Of a stretch of 19,827 nucleotides of DNA, positions 7,631-15,998 are shown in pieces. Below the pieces are notes generated by a model. The model did no database searches. It saw nothing but the letters and a program-made list of their open reading frames with translations, and was not told where the DNA came from. Where the stretch lies: NCBI GenBank assembly GCA_021157505.1, contig JAGGWI010000190.1, positions 1 to 19,827 of the forward strand, given 5' to 3'. Origin of the DNA: Desulfuromusa sp. (GTDB lineage Bacteria > Desulfobacterota > Desulfuromonadia > Desulfuromonadales > Geopsychrobacteraceae). Made by a program: the position numbers and the translations under genes. The stretch's first letter is position 1, and every line of letters begins with the position of its first letter.

Positions 7631-8136
7631 CTTTCCCGTTCTTTGTCCAGTTGTTTCTGTCGGGTGAAAAGCTTGCGTAGCTCGTGTTTTAAATCTGAAT
7701 TACCAACAGCGGACAATTGATCTTCAATTGATTCTTTTTCAGCAGCGGTTAATTCGATCTTGGTCCATGGTGGTGGTTCTGAGGTCTGTCGGGTCTTTCG
7801 GGGGGTATATGTTTGTGAGCTGCGTGTTTGACGCAGGTAGATGTCGGTGATCCCTGCATTGGGGATTGTTGCGTTTATTTTTTCAAGAATCTGCGGTTTC
7901 ATCATTTGCAGTTGCTGCATCCAGACCGGGTGGTCGACCTGAACTTCGAGAACCCCTTTGCGCAGTTTAAGGGGACGGGCTCGAGCCGCAATCTGTTCCC
8001 CGACCAGTTGATCCCAAATCAGCCAGGCCTGATGTCGGGTGATTTGTTCACCAAGCCCCGGTTGGCCAAGTATCTGTTTCAGGAGAGAACTAACCCGCTC
8101 CGCTTTCTTCATCGGCGCTCGTTCACTCCGTTTCAT
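7627..8136 (-). CDS. DciA/DUF721 family protein
   Basis: A 169-residue protein with the DUF721 pattern: VSSLLKQIL, then WLIWDQLVGEQIAARARPLK, LRKGVLEVQV and WMQQLQMMKPQILEKIN in the first 95 residues. DciA proteins load or recruit the replicative helicase in bacteria lacking DnaC/DnaI; that role is inferred from family. The last 70 residues are charged and low-complexity, probably disordered up to a helical end rich in Lys, Arg and Glu. The start at 8136 is chosen because its ATGA overlaps the stop of the upstream membrane protein (8133-8136), implying translational coupling; a longer frame reads back through that gene. Confidence 0.82.
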   Translation of the reverse strand: MKRSERAPMKKAERVSSLLKQILGQPGLGEQITRHQAWLIWDQLVGEQIAARARPLKLRKGVLEVQVDHPVWMQQLQMMKPQILEKINATIPNAGITDIYLRQTRSSQTYTPRKTRQTSEPPPWTKIELTAAEKESIEDQLSAVGNSDLKHELRKLFTRQKQLDKERES

Positions 8137-8390
8137 GCTGACTTCTTTCTGCGAATCCGCCCCCCAAGGAGCTGTCCCGCAACAGCACAGGTGAGTGTGA
8201 AGGGGATCCAGTACCAATTGAATCCAAGGACGATTCGAAGCATGATAATAAATGGGATAGATGCATGAACAAGGATAAACCAACGTGGAGAAAATTTACG
8301 GCTTGTTTCGCGTATATAACCTAATGGCAGGTTGCTGCAAAAAGCAAAAAGCAAAAGAAAAATGAGCGGTAGCATTTGATCTGGTTGCAA
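8133..8390 (-). CDS. Small membrane protein, unknown function
   Basis: An 85-residue protein with three hydrophobic stretches: MLPLIFLLLFAFCSNLPLGY, then roughly residues 37-58 (WFILVHASIPFIIMLRIVLG onward) and 60-77 (WIPFTLTCAVAGQLLGG), ending in RIRRKKSA. The basic tail suggests a cytoplasmic C-terminus. The predicted start is TTG at 8390, five bases after AGGGG; ATG at 8375 would remove five residues and lies further from that site. I do not recognise a named family. It is the first gene of a two-gene unit with the DciA-like gene (4-base overlap), driven by a promoter at 8431-8460. Confidence 0.7.
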   Translation of the reverse strand: MQPDQMLPLIFLLLFAFCSNLPLGYIRETSRKFSPRWFILVHASIPFIIMLRIVLGFNWYWIPFTLTCAVAGQLLGGRIRRKKSA

Positions 8391-8430
8391 TTTTTCCCCT
8401 TTATCGGTAGCTGAATTTAAAAGCGTGGCT

Positions 8431-8460
8431 ACTTTACTCTTTACATGGCCCGAGTGTCAA
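8431..8460 (-). promoter_or_regulatory. Sigma70 promoter for the membrane protein-DciA unit
   Basis: On the minus strand a perfect TTGACA (8460-8455) is followed after 18 bases by TAAAGT (8436-8431). It lies about 40 bases before the TTG start at 8390. Confidence 0.5.
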
Positions 8461-8549
8461 TTTCCCTTGTCCATGAATAGCGCTTGCATGCCATCTGTAA
8501 ACATGACATTATGCGCGGCTGTGCTCTCTCTGGGGTTAGGATATGTATA

Positions 8550-8804
8550 GTGGTTAGCGAAGGGGATTGTATCGCAATATTTCATTCGGTTCACCGAGTG
8601 ATGAAAGCGGAAAAAATTCTAAAAGGGCAGCAACTGGATGCGCTGCTGATTCCCGTACCGCGGCAATTGAGCGCCGATTGTGGCATGGCGATCAGGTATC
8701 CTTTTGAACGGCATGCCGAAGTTCAGCAAGCTTTGACTGAAAGCGGATTGTCAGTGGCAGAGGTCTGGTTGATGCAAACTGGCAAATATCAAATTTTAGT
8801 ATGA
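8550..8804 (+). CDS. DUF3343 family small protein
   Basis: An 84-residue protein matching the DUF3343 (putative Se/S carrier-like) pattern: IAIFHSVHRVMKAEKILK, then LLIPVPRQLSADCGMAIRY with the conserved Cys in the SADCG motif. Members are thought to carry or sense reactive sulphur or selenium through that Cys; the function is unproven. The GTG at 8550 is chosen because AGGA lies 8 bases upstream and the family begins at this point; an ATG at 8511 would add 13 residues but has no ribosome site. It lies 89 bases before ffh on the same strand and diverges from the DciA unit. Confidence 0.75.
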   Translation: MVSEGDCIAIFHSVHRVMKAEKILKGQQLDALLIPVPRQLSADCGMAIRYPFERHAEVQQALTESGLSVAEVWLMQTGKYQILV

Positions 8805-8831
8805 AACAGCCTGTTTTATCAGCGTTTTTGC

Positions 8832-8861
8832 TTGACAACAGGGACCACTGTTTTTTATATT
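8832..8861 (+). promoter_or_regulatory. Sigma70 promoter for the ffh-rplS operon
   Basis: A perfect TTGACA (8832-8837) and TATATT (8856-8861, five of six) are spaced by 18 bases, about 30 bases before the ffh start. Confidence 0.6.
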
Positions 8862-8893
8862 TATCCTTTTGCGGACGTGATTGATAGAGCGGT

Positions 8894-10246
8894 ATGTTTG
8901 ATACACTTTCTGATAAGCTCGACTCAGTTTTTAAAAAATTGCGTGGGCACGGACGTCTAAGCGAGCAGCATATAAAAGAGACTATGCGGGAAATCCGTCT
9001 GGTGCTTCTTGAAGCTGATGTTAATTTTCGTGTCGTTAAAAACTTTGTTGCCAAAGTCAGCGAACGTGCTGTTGGACGGGATGTTCTAAAAAGTCTGACT
9101 CCGGCGCAGCAGGTGATTAAAATTGTCCGCGAGGAACTTGCCAGTTTGATGGGTGAGGGAGAGGATAATTCTCTCAATCTTGCGGTTAAGCCACCCGTGC
9201 CTTTGATGCTCTGTGGTTTGCAGGGTGCAGGTAAAACGACGACCTGTGGTAAACTGGCGCTGAAATTGAGGCGTGAAAAGCGTAATCCGCTACTGGTTCC
9301 AGCTGATGTTTATCGTCCTGCGGCAATTGCACAGCTTAAAACCTTGGGTCGGCAAATTAATGTTGAGGTGTTTGATTCTCAATCGGGGCAGGATCCGGTT
9401 GATATTTGCACCCGTGCTTTAGCTTATGCTGAACTCAACGGGTTTGATACGATTATTCTTGATACTGCCGGTCGGTTACATATCGATACCGAGTTGATGG
9501 GTGAGCTTAAACGGATTGTCGATAAGGTGGCACCACAGGAGATCCTGTTCGTCGCTGATGCGATGACCGGGCAGGATGCGGTAACGGTTGCTGCCAGCTT
9601 TGACGAGCAACTGCCCCTGACCGGGGTGATTCTGACCAAGCTGGATGGTGATGCTCGCGGTGGTGCAGCCCTTTCGATTCGGGCGGTCACCGGCAAGCCG
9701 ATCAAACTGGTCGGTATGGGTGAAAAGCTTGATGCTCTTGAGCAGTTCTACCCGGACCGTATGGCACAGCGTATCCTCGGGATGGGGGATATCCTTAGCC
9801 TGATTGAAAAGGCTCAGGAAGTCGTTGATGCCGACGACGCTGCAGCGATGGAAAAGCAGTTGCGCAAGGGTGGTTTCACCCTTGAAACCTTTCTTGAGCA
9901 GATGCAGATGGTCAAGAAAATGGGTTCCATCGATTCGCTGTTAAAAATGATTCCTGGAGCTGGAAAAGCCCTCAAAAAAGCTCAGGGGGCACAGTTGCCT
10001 GAGAAAGAATTGAAAAAAGTTGAAGCGATCATTCGCTCAATGACTCCCAAGGAACGGTTGGATCATCGGGTTTTAAATGGTTCTCGCCGTCTGCGGATTG
10101 CCAATGGTAGCGGTACTCGTGTTCAGGATGTCAATCAACTTTTGAAACGCTTTCTCGAAGCACAAAAAATGATGAAAAAGATGCAGAAAATGGGGCCAAA
10201 AGGGCTCAAAGGAATGATGGGCCAAGGTGGTCAGCTGCCATTTTGA
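8894..10246 (+). CDS. ffh: Signal recognition particle protein Ffh
   Basis: A 450-residue SRP54 GTPase that binds signal sequences and 4.5S RNA and delivers ribosomes to FtsY at the membrane. The N domain spans about 1-90. The G domain has GLQGAGKTTT (108-117), DTAGRLHID and TKLDGDARGG. The methionine-rich M domain from about residue 300 includes the RNA-binding part RRLRIANGSGTRVQDVN and ends in a Met/Lys-rich tail (MMKKMQKMGPKGLKGMMGQ). Length is typical. It starts the translation operon, with rpsP 74 bases on. The ribosome site is weak (GAGCGG). Confidence 0.98.
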   Translation: MFDTLSDKLDSVFKKLRGHGRLSEQHIKETMREIRLVLLEADVNFRVVKNFVAKVSERAVGRDVLKSLTPAQQVIKIVREELASLMGEGEDNSLNLAVKPPVPLMLCGLQGAGKTTTCGKLALKLRREKRNPLLVPADVYRPAAIAQLKTLGRQINVEVFDSQSGQDPVDICTRALAYAELNGFDTIILDTAGRLHIDTELMGELKRIVDKVAPQEILFVADAMTGQDAVTVAASFDEQLPLTGVILTKLDGDARGGAALSIRAVTGKPIKLVGMGEKLDALEQFYPDRMAQRILGMGDILSLIEKAQEVVDADDAAAMEKQLRKGGFTLETFLEQMQMVKKMGSIDSLLKMIPGAGKALKKAQGAQLPEKELKKVEAIIRSMTPKERLDHRVLNGSRRLRIANGSGTRVQDVNQLLKRFLEAQKMMKKMQKMGPKGLKGMMGQGGQLPF

Positions 10247-10320
10247 ACGCAGCAAATAGTCGATAACAGTACCCTGTTCGATAGTCAGACAACAAGAGAA
10301 ACACCAGGAGGAAAGAGAGT

Positions 10321-10596
10321 ATGTCAGTAAAAATTAGACTCGCCCGCGGCGGCGCAAAAAAGAAGCCGGTCTATCGGGTCGTTGTGGCCGACGAGCGTTT
10401 CCCACGGGATGGTCGGTTTATTGAGGTTTTAGGGCAGTACAACCCCCGTAAAGAAGAATTTTTGTTGGATTTTAAGGAAGACCGAGCTATGGAATGGCTC
10501 AATAAAGGTGCTCAGCCGACTGACACTGTCCGACGGCTGTTGCGGCATGCCGGTGTCTGGGCCAAGTTCAAGGCAAAGACTTCAGCTGAAGTCTAA
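10321..10596 (+). CDS. rpsP: Ribosomal protein bS16
   Basis: A 91-residue small-subunit protein that helps 30S assembly by binding 16S rRNA. It begins MSVKIRLARGGAKKKPVYRV and contains GRFIEVLGQYNP and WLNKGAQPTDTVRRLL, all diagnostic. The start is preceded by CAGGAGGAAAG. It is second in the ffh operon, as in many bacteria. Confidence 0.98.
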   Translation: MSVKIRLARGGAKKKPVYRVVVADERFPRDGRFIEVLGQYNPRKEEFLLDFKEDRAMEWLNKGAQPTDTVRRLLRHAGVWAKFKAKTSAEV

Positions 10597-10652
10597 AGCC
10601 TGAATCTGGTCCGAATCCGGGGTAATGTCTCTAACCACCCGGAGAATCGTCT

Positions 10653-10886
10653 ATGAAGGACCTGATCGAGCATATAGCTAAATCGCTGGTTGAGAAACCT
10701 GCTGAAATTGTTATTTCTGAAGAAGTAGCGGAGGACGGCAGTGTCTTGGTTAAGCTTGCGGCAGCGCCGGAAGATATGGGGCGGATTATCGGCAAGCAGG
10801 GGCGCAATGCCAAGGCAATGCGAACTTTGCTGAATGCTAAAGCAACTCGCGAAAAGCGCCGCGCACTATTGCAGATCATGGAGTAG
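10653..10886 (+). CDS. khpA: KH-domain RNA-binding protein KhpA
   Basis: A 77-residue single KH domain protein. The GxxG loop is GRIIGKQGR (43-51), followed by AKAMRTLL. KhpA proteins bind RNA, in some bacteria together with KhpB, and affect cell division and translation. The ATG at 10653 follows CCGGAGA. It sits 56 bases after rpsP and 36 before rimM; this rpsP-khpA-rimM order is widespread and supports the call. Confidence 0.93.
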   Translation: MKDLIEHIAKSLVEKPAEIVISEEVAEDGSVLVKLAAAPEDMGRIIGKQGRNAKAMRTLLNAKATREKRRALLQIME

Positions 10887-10922
10887 CTGCAGGGTTAGCT
10901 GTTTTTAGGTTGGTTGGGATAG

Positions 10923-11444
10923 ATGACTGAAGCTCTGCTGGAGATTGCAAATATTGTTGGAACCCACGGTTTGCGTGGAGACCTTAAGGCGCGGTTGAAA
11001 TCAGACAACTCCGATTTTCTGATGACGACAAAGAAGATTTGCCTGCGGTTGCCGACCGGGGAGACCCTGAACTTGAACGTCAGTCGTCAGGCGTTGCATA
11101 AGGGGCAGGTTCTGTTACGTTTGCAGGGCTATGATTCGATTGATCAGGCTGAGAAGTTGGTCGGAAGTCAAATCCTGCTGGCTGAGAATTTGTTGCCGAA
11201 TTTGAGCGATGGTGAGTATTATTGGGGGCAATTGAAGGGGTTGCAGGTTATCGACCGGGGGCGGGGAGAAATCGGGCGATTGCAGCAATTGATCAGTACT
11301 GCGGCTCATGATACCTATGTGGTAAAGGGTGCTTTTGGGGAGATTCTGATTCCGGCAGTTCACCAGTTTATATTGAATGTTGATCTGGAAGCGGGGGTCA
11401 TGCAGGTTGATCTTCCTGAAGGATTGATCGCAGAAGAACAATGA
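10923..11444 (+). CDS. rimM: Ribosome maturation factor RimM
   Basis: A 173-residue 16S rRNA processing factor that acts on the 30S head with bS16/uS19. The N-terminal barrel begins near residue 7 (IANIVGTHGLRGDLKARL), and the C-terminal PRC domain runs from about 96 (YYWGQLKGLQVI) and includes HDTYVVKGAFGEILIPA. The ribosome site is weak. The stop overlaps the trmD start by 4 bases (ATGA, 11441-11444), so the two are translationally coupled. Confidence 0.96.
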   Translation: MTEALLEIANIVGTHGLRGDLKARLKSDNSDFLMTTKKICLRLPTGETLNLNVSRQALHKGQVLLRLQGYDSIDQAEKLVGSQILLAENLLPNLSDGEYYWGQLKGLQVIDRGRGEIGRLQQLISTAAHDTYVVKGAFGEILIPAVHQFILNVDLEAGVMQVDLPEGLIAEEQ

Positions 11445-12196
11445 TCTTTGATGTGTTAACCCTGTTTCCCGGTATGTTTTCTTCGCCGCTACAGGAGAGT
11501 ATCCTCGGGCGGGCGATCAACCAAGGGTTGCTGCAGGTTCGAACTCATAACCTGCGTGATTGGGCCGAAGGAAAGCACCTCAGTACCGATGATGCTCCCT
11601 ATGGGGGTGGTGACGGTATGGTGATGAAACCGGAACCTATTGCTCGGGCTGTCACTGAACTGAGACAGAAAACACCAGGCTCAAAGGTGTTGTTGATGTC
11701 TCCGCAAGGAGTCCCTTTTAAACAGCAGCATGCTTGTGATCTGGCTGCTGAGTCGGGGTTGATTTTTCTTTGCGGACGTTATGCAGGTTTTGACGAACGG
11801 GTTCGTCAGACTCTGGTTGACGCTGAATTTTCAATTGGAGATTTTGTGTTAACTGGTGGTGAACTTCCGGCAATGGTGATGATAGACGCAATTTCTCGTC
11901 ATCTCCCTGGAGTTCTTGGATCGAGTGACAGTGTCGGAAACGATTCGTTCGGGGATGGATTGCTGGAATCTCCACAGTATACGCGTCCTGCTGTTTTTGC
12001 CGGAATCTCGGTGCCTGATGTTCTCCTTTCCGGGGATCATGGCAAGGTTGCAAGTTGGAGACGCGAGCAGCAGTTATTACGGACTTTACAGCGGCGACCG
12101 GAACTGTTGGAAACAGCTCCTTTAAGTATTGAAGATAATAATATTCTTGAACAGCTACGCAAGCAGATTGAATTGACCAAACAAGCGGACGAATAG
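11441..12196 (+). CDS. trmD: tRNA (guanine-37-N1)-methyltransferase TrmD
   Basis: A 251-residue SPOUT methyltransferase that makes m1G37 in tRNAs, preventing frameshifting. DDAPYGGGDGMVMKPEP (50-66), CGRYAGFDERV (111-121) and SIGDFVLTGGE (131-141) form the SAM-binding trefoil knot and active site. The C-terminal part is the tRNA-binding helical domain. Length is normal. The start overlaps the rimM stop; rplS follows after 48 bases. Confidence 0.98.
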   Translation: MIFDVLTLFPGMFSSPLQESILGRAINQGLLQVRTHNLRDWAEGKHLSTDDAPYGGGDGMVMKPEPIARAVTELRQKTPGSKVLLMSPQGVPFKQQHACDLAAESGLIFLCGRYAGFDERVRQTLVDAEFSIGDFVLTGGELPAMVMIDAISRHLPGVLGSSDSVGNDSFGDGLLESPQYTRPAVFAGISVPDVLLSGDHGKVASWRREQQLLRTLQRRPELLETAPLSIEDNNILEQLRKQIELTKQADE

Positions 12197-12244
12197 ATAA
12201 TATTAAAATTGAGAAAACCGATAGATCAACGAGGAGGAACAAAG

Positions 12245-12592
12245 ATGAACATCATTGATAGACTGGAAATGGAACAGATCAAGAAGGATATCCCCCGTTT
12301 TAAAGCTGGTGATACGATTAAAGTCCACGTAAAAATTACAGAGGGTGAAAAACAGCGGATCCAGATTTTTCAAGGTGTCTGCATCAAGCGCTTAAACCGT
12401 GGTCTGGGTTCTTCCTATACCGTTCGTAAAATGTCTGGTGCTATTGGTGTGGAACGGATTTTCCCACTCCATTCACCAAACATCGAAAAGATCGAAGTCG
12501 TACGTGTTGGCCAGGTTCGTCGGGCTAAACTCTACTACTTGCGTAATCTGCGTGGTAAAGCAGCACGGATTACTGAAAAACGGATGAGATAA
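12245..12592 (+). CDS. rplS: Ribosomal protein bL19
   Basis: A 115-residue large-subunit protein at the 30S-50S interface. GDTIKVHVKITEGEKQRIQI, FQGVCIKR, SYTVRKMSGAIGVERIFP and RRAKLYYLRNLRGKAARI are diagnostic. The ATG at 12245 follows GAGGAGGAAC; an in-frame start 12 codons upstream would place that site inside the gene and is rejected. It is the last gene of the operon, followed at once by a terminator. Confidence 0.98.
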   Translation: MNIIDRLEMEQIKKDIPRFKAGDTIKVHVKITEGEKQRIQIFQGVCIKRLNRGLGSSYTVRKMSGAIGVERIFPLHSPNIEKIEVVRVGQVRRAKLYYLRNLRGKAARITEKRMR

Positions 12593-12610
12593 ACACCAAT
12601 TCGTAAAAAT

Positions 12611-12652
12611 AAAAACCCCGCTCGGTATTCCCGGCGGGGTTTTTATTTTGTG
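12611..12652. terminator. Strong rho-independent terminator after rplS
   Basis: AAAAACCCCGC (12611-12621) pairs perfectly with GCGGGGTTTTT (12634-12644) over 11 bp, with a 12-base loop and a T-rich tail. Because the stem carries A- and T-runs on both sides it can also act on the opposite strand. It lies 18 bases after the rplS stop. Confidence 0.92.
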
Positions 12653-12658
12653 GTTACG

Positions 12659-12821
12659 AGTGTCATGTCACGCATGAAATGTCGCATCTTACTTGTTCTT
12701 TTGTGCGTCAACCGCGTTGTGACTTCCGCTGTATAGCTTTGGCTATGCAGCGAAAATCACGCCTTGTTGACACCCAAAATTCCAGTGCAATATTGCAACA
12801 CTTCATCCATGACACGACACT
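12659..12821. repeat. Long imperfect palindrome 3 (after the rplS terminator)
   Basis: A 163-base imperfect palindrome. The outer ends are AGTGTC (12659-12664) and GACACT (12816-12821). Inner blocks pair, including GCGTCAAC with GTTGACAC and CGCTG with CAGCG. The apex is ATAGC (12733-12737), TTTG, GCTAT (12742-12746), at the midpoint. It fills the space between the rplS terminator and the convergent metallophosphoesterase gene. Confidence 0.82.
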
Positions 12822-12844
12822 GGTGCAAAAGAGAGCAAATTGTC

Positions 12845-13705
12845 TTATCTTGTCCCTGTTTTTCTAATTAATTCTTCAGTAAAACTCAAAACATCACCGT
12901 CACGGTGAATCCTTATCAAATGAATCTGCAGTTCAGAAGTTCCCCAATTTTCTAAATATAAAAACATATTATCATCGCCCATACGGTTGCTTGATGATAG
13001 CGAACCTACCATGTACTGGGTAAACGAACTATGGTGATAAAGGTCTGTACTTTTTCTCAAAGTCATCACGTGGGTGTGGCCACAGAAAACATCCTCGATA
13101 TGATGTTTCTGGACAAAATCAGCCAATAATAAGGGATTCAGGAGTGGCGTAATATCTCCGACCAGAATCGAGTGGTGAATCAACAGGATGGACTTGTCAT
13201 ACTTCATCCGCTTGATCTTCGCAGAGATGGTTTTTAGAATTTCCGCTTCAACAAAACCTTCATCCTGGTAAAGAATATTGGAATCGATACAGATAACCAG
13301 CACGGTCATGTTATCAATAGTCACCAGCTTAAGATAATTAAGATCGGTGAAATGATTTTCTGTTTTGGTAATATCCCGCTGCAAATAAAGGTTTTTTTTG
13401 GTTGTCAGTTTTGGTTTTGATGGTTGAATAATCTCATCCTGATCGATGTATTGCTTGAAATATTCATGTGCTTGCATATTTCTTTTATCGTGATTGCCGA
13501 TAATAGAGATAACATTTTCACAGGTAATCCCCTTTAAGAACTGTCCCGCCTCCTGATATTCATTTTTCAGACCATCGGAGGTATTGTCTCCCGTATTAAT
13601 CACCAGATCGGCAGGATATGAGTTGATTTTATCCAGTAACATTTCGTCATTACCGTTCCAATGGCGTGTTCCAAAATGTAAATCGGATATGTGTAAAATA
13701 TTCAT
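12845..13705 (-). CDS. Calcineurin-like metallophosphoesterase
   Basis: A 286-residue phosphoesterase with the full dimetal motif set: ISDLH (6-10), GDN (39-41), GNHD (70-73), HH (177-178) and GHTH (209-212). There is no signal peptide or membrane segment, so it is cytoplasmic. The family includes cyclic-nucleotide phosphodiesterases (Icc/CpdA) and nucleases; the substrate cannot be told. The start at 13705 follows AAAGGT and gives the typical MNILHISDLHFG. The gene looks more A/T-rich than the operon before it (by eye, not calculated) and stands alone, bounded by palindrome 3 and the aap operon end, which suggests acquisition. Confidence 0.85.
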   Translation of the reverse strand: MNILHISDLHFGTRHWNGNDEMLLDKINSYPADLVINTGDNTSDGLKNEYQEAGQFLKGITCENVISIIGNHDKRNMQAHEYFKQYIDQDEIIQPSKPKLTTKKNLYLQRDITKTENHFTDLNYLKLVTIDNMTVLVICIDSNILYQDEGFVEAEILKTISAKIKRMKYDKSILLIHHSILVGDITPLLNPLLLADFVQKHHIEDVFCGHTHVMTLRKSTDLYHHSSFTQYMVGSLSSSNRMGDDNMFLYLENWGTSELQIHLIRIHRDGDVLSFTEELIRKTGTR

Positions 13706-13846
13706 TCAGGTTTACCTTTGTTGAGCGTTGCCCTATAGATCAGATATTTACAACACAAGCGATCGACGGTGGAATTGAATCCAGCATCTGTTTTAATGCT
13801 CAAAATCCCGCTAAATCAGGAAAAATCCCGATATGACGCCAGGAGC

Positions 13847-14641
13847 TCAGAGGATTTGACTGAGAAACAACTTAGTTCGCTCATGCTGGGGGTTATTGAA
13901 AAATTCGTTAGGTTCATTTTCCTCTATGATATCACCATCATCCATAAAAATTACACGGTCAGCGATGGTCTTGGCAAAGTTCATTTCGTGGGTCACCACC
14001 AACATGGTCATTCCTGTGTCAGCAAGCTCAACCATGACGTCAAGAACTTCCTTGATCATCTCTGGGTCAAGTGCTGACGTTGGTTCGTCAAACAACATAA
14101 TTTTGGGGTTCATACACAAGGAGCGGGCAATGGCCACGCGCTGCTGCTGGCCGCCGGAAAGTTGACCGGGAAATTTGTCAGCCTGTTCCGGAATCTTAAC
14201 CCGTTCAAGATATTTCATGGCGTTGGCTTGAGCTTCAGCTTTAGGCATTTTCCGAGTCCAGATTGGACCCAGGGTGAGATTATCAAGAACGTTCAGATGG
14301 GGAAACAGATTGAAACTTTGAAACACCATCCCAACTTCAGTACGAATATGGTCAATGTTCTTAAGATTTTTGTTGAGGGTTATCCCATCAACAACGATGC
14401 TCCCCCCTTGGTGTTCTTCAAGATTATTGATACAGCGGATAAGGGTTGATTTTCCCGACCCTGATGGACCACATATCACAATCCGCTCACCATGGTAAAC
14501 AGTAAGATCAATGTCCTTTAGCACATGAAAACTACCGTACCATTTATTGACCTTGTTGAAATCAATGATAACTTCGGTGGAAGCGGCAGATGCCAGTTGT
14601 TCACTGATTTCCTGTGTTTCCTGCATTTTTGTTTCTGTCAT
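13847..14641 (-). CDS. aapP: Polar amino acid ABC transporter ATP-binding protein (AapP type)
   Basis: A 264-residue ABC ATPase. Walker A is GPSGSGKST (58-66), the Q-loop is FQSF (107-110), the signature is LSGGQQQR (161-168), Walker B is LFDEPTSALDPE (183-194), and the H-loop is in VVTHEM. It belongs to the PAAT group (GlnQ/AapP) and powers uptake of L-amino acids. The first 20 residues are a variable extension. The start at 14641 has CGGGGTA upstream. It is the last gene of the operon, 26 bases after aapM. Beyond its stop a short hairpin (ATCGGGA, TTTT, TCCTGAT) may weakly end transcription. Confidence 0.93.
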   Translation of the reverse strand: MTETKMQETQEISEQLASAASTEVIIDFNKVNKWYGSFHVLKDIDLTVYHGERIVICGPSGSGKSTLIRCINNLEEHQGGSIVVDGITLNKNLKNIDHIRTEVGMVFQSFNLFPHLNVLDNLTLGPIWTRKMPKAEAQANAMKYLERVKIPEQADKFPGQLSGGQQQRVAIARSLCMNPKIMLFDEPTSALDPEMIKEVLDVMVELADTGMTMLVVTHEMNFAKTIADRVIFMDDGDIIEENEPNEFFNNPQHERTKLFLSQIL

Positions 14642-14667
14642 GTTTTTTACCCCGTGAGTTTATCTGA

Positions 14668-15996
14668 TCAATTGCTATGGTCGGTTGATAGTTTTACTTC
14701 CAGATGGCGACTGTATTTTGACATGACAAAGCACATCAAAAAGAACATAAATGCACCAAATACCAGCGGTTCAATATGAAGCCCAAGCCAAGTCCTATCT
14801 TTACCAATCGCACGTAACATAGTGAGAACGTCGAACAGGCCGATGATGGACACCAATGTGGTGTCTTTCAACAGTGAAATAAAGTTGCCGACAATATTAG
14901 GAATCATATGCTTCAAAGCCTGAGGCATTATAATCAGACCCATGGTCTGCCAATAACCCAGACCGATGGTGTGACCCCCTTCAAATTGACCTTTGGGAAT
15001 GGTCTGAAGACCGCCACGAATGGTCTCAGCCATATAACAGGCATTAAACAGGCTAACAGCGATGATAACCTGAACCAGCTTGTTGAGGACAAAGCCTGCA
15101 GGCATAAACAAGGGGAACATCGTCGTCGCCATAAACAAAACCGTAATCAAAGGGACTGAACGGAACAGTTCGATAAACGAGGTACTGAGTACCCTAGCTA
15201 CCGGCAGTTTAGAGCGCCGACCAAGGGCGAGAATAATCCCGCCCGGCAGTGCCGAGGCAATACCGATCCCGGAGACAACAAAGGTGAGAAACAAGCCGCC
15301 CCATTTAGTCCAAGAAACTCCTCCAAGACTCCAGCTCATTTGCCACACATAAATCGAGACAAAGCTGAGTGCTATAATTCCGAAAAATATATTGCGTTGA
15401 GTCTTTTCATGGAGATTTTTTTTGCCAAACAAAGAGGATAGAAATTCAGGCAGGCTGCGACCGGTCAACACACCAATGATTGCATGTAGGGTATTGCCTG
15501 TCAGACAGACGATTGCTGCGCTGAGCATAATCTGCATGAAGATCCCTTTATTACCACCCGCAAAAAGGTATCCGGCAAGGAAAGGGTAGAGGAATACCGT
15601 GGTCAGACCAATAACTATTTTTGCCTTAACCCTTGGCAGCCAAAGGGGTATCATCCAGATAAAAAGGGACAAAATGCCAAGATTGATCCGCCACAACTCT
15701 TCTCTTGGATAGCGACCATAAAAAATATTGTCCACCCACGCAAAGATACCTGCCCAGCAGGCACCATCCGGGTTGATACTGAAGCATCCACGGCGACTGT
15801 CGGCAACCCACACAGCATCAGCAATCCCCCATACCCACATCCCCGTTACCACTATATAAACAATATAAAGGGCGGCGATGGTGAGCAAGCCGTTGAACAC
15901 TGAGCTGAACAGGTTCTTTTGTATCCAGCCGATAACCGATGTTTCAGATAAAGGTGCTGGTCGTGCGGGTGTTTTCTCTGCTTTTATAATAGCCAT
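14668..15996 (-). CDS. aapM: Polar amino acid ABC transporter permease AapM type
   Basis: A 442-residue inner-membrane permease. Hydrophobic segments near residues 33-58, 105-120 and 128-150 precede the conserved permease core from about 235. The core holds the EAA loop ETIRGGLQTIPKGQFEGGHT and IGLGYWQTMGLIIMPQALKH, the contact site for the ATPase. The long N-terminal half with a soluble loop (DSRRGCFSINPDGACW) is typical of AapM/BztC rather than shorter HisM-type proteins. It starts 2 bases after the aapQ stop, so the pair is translationally coupled. Confidence 0.93.
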   Translation of the reverse strand: MAIIKAEKTPARPAPLSETSVIGWIQKNLFSSVFNGLLTIAALYIVYIVVTGMWVWGIADAVWVADSRRGCFSINPDGACWAGIFAWVDNIFYGRYPREELWRINLGILSLFIWMIPLWLPRVKAKIVIGLTTVFLYPFLAGYLFAGGNKGIFMQIMLSAAIVCLTGNTLHAIIGVLTGRSLPEFLSSLFGKKNLHEKTQRNIFFGIIALSFVSIYVWQMSWSLGGVSWTKWGGLFLTFVVSGIGIASALPGGIILALGRRSKLPVARVLSTSFIELFRSVPLITVLFMATTMFPLFMPAGFVLNKLVQVIIAVSLFNACYMAETIRGGLQTIPKGQFEGGHTIGLGYWQTMGLIIMPQALKHMIPNIVGNFISLLKDTTLVSIIGLFDVLTMLRAIGKDRTWLGLHIEPLVFGAFMFFLMCFVMSKYSRHLEVKLSTDHSN

Positions 15997-15998
15997 GA

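Noticed and set aside
7828..8268. Plus-strand open frame opposite the DciA-like gene
   Set aside because: It is a shadow of the coupled minus-strand genes, which show family motifs and a start-stop overlap.
12679..12867. Plus-strand open frame of 62 codons after rplS
   Set aside because: It lies on palindrome 3, has no ribosome site and reads into the 3' end of the phosphoesterase; no protein pattern is seen.
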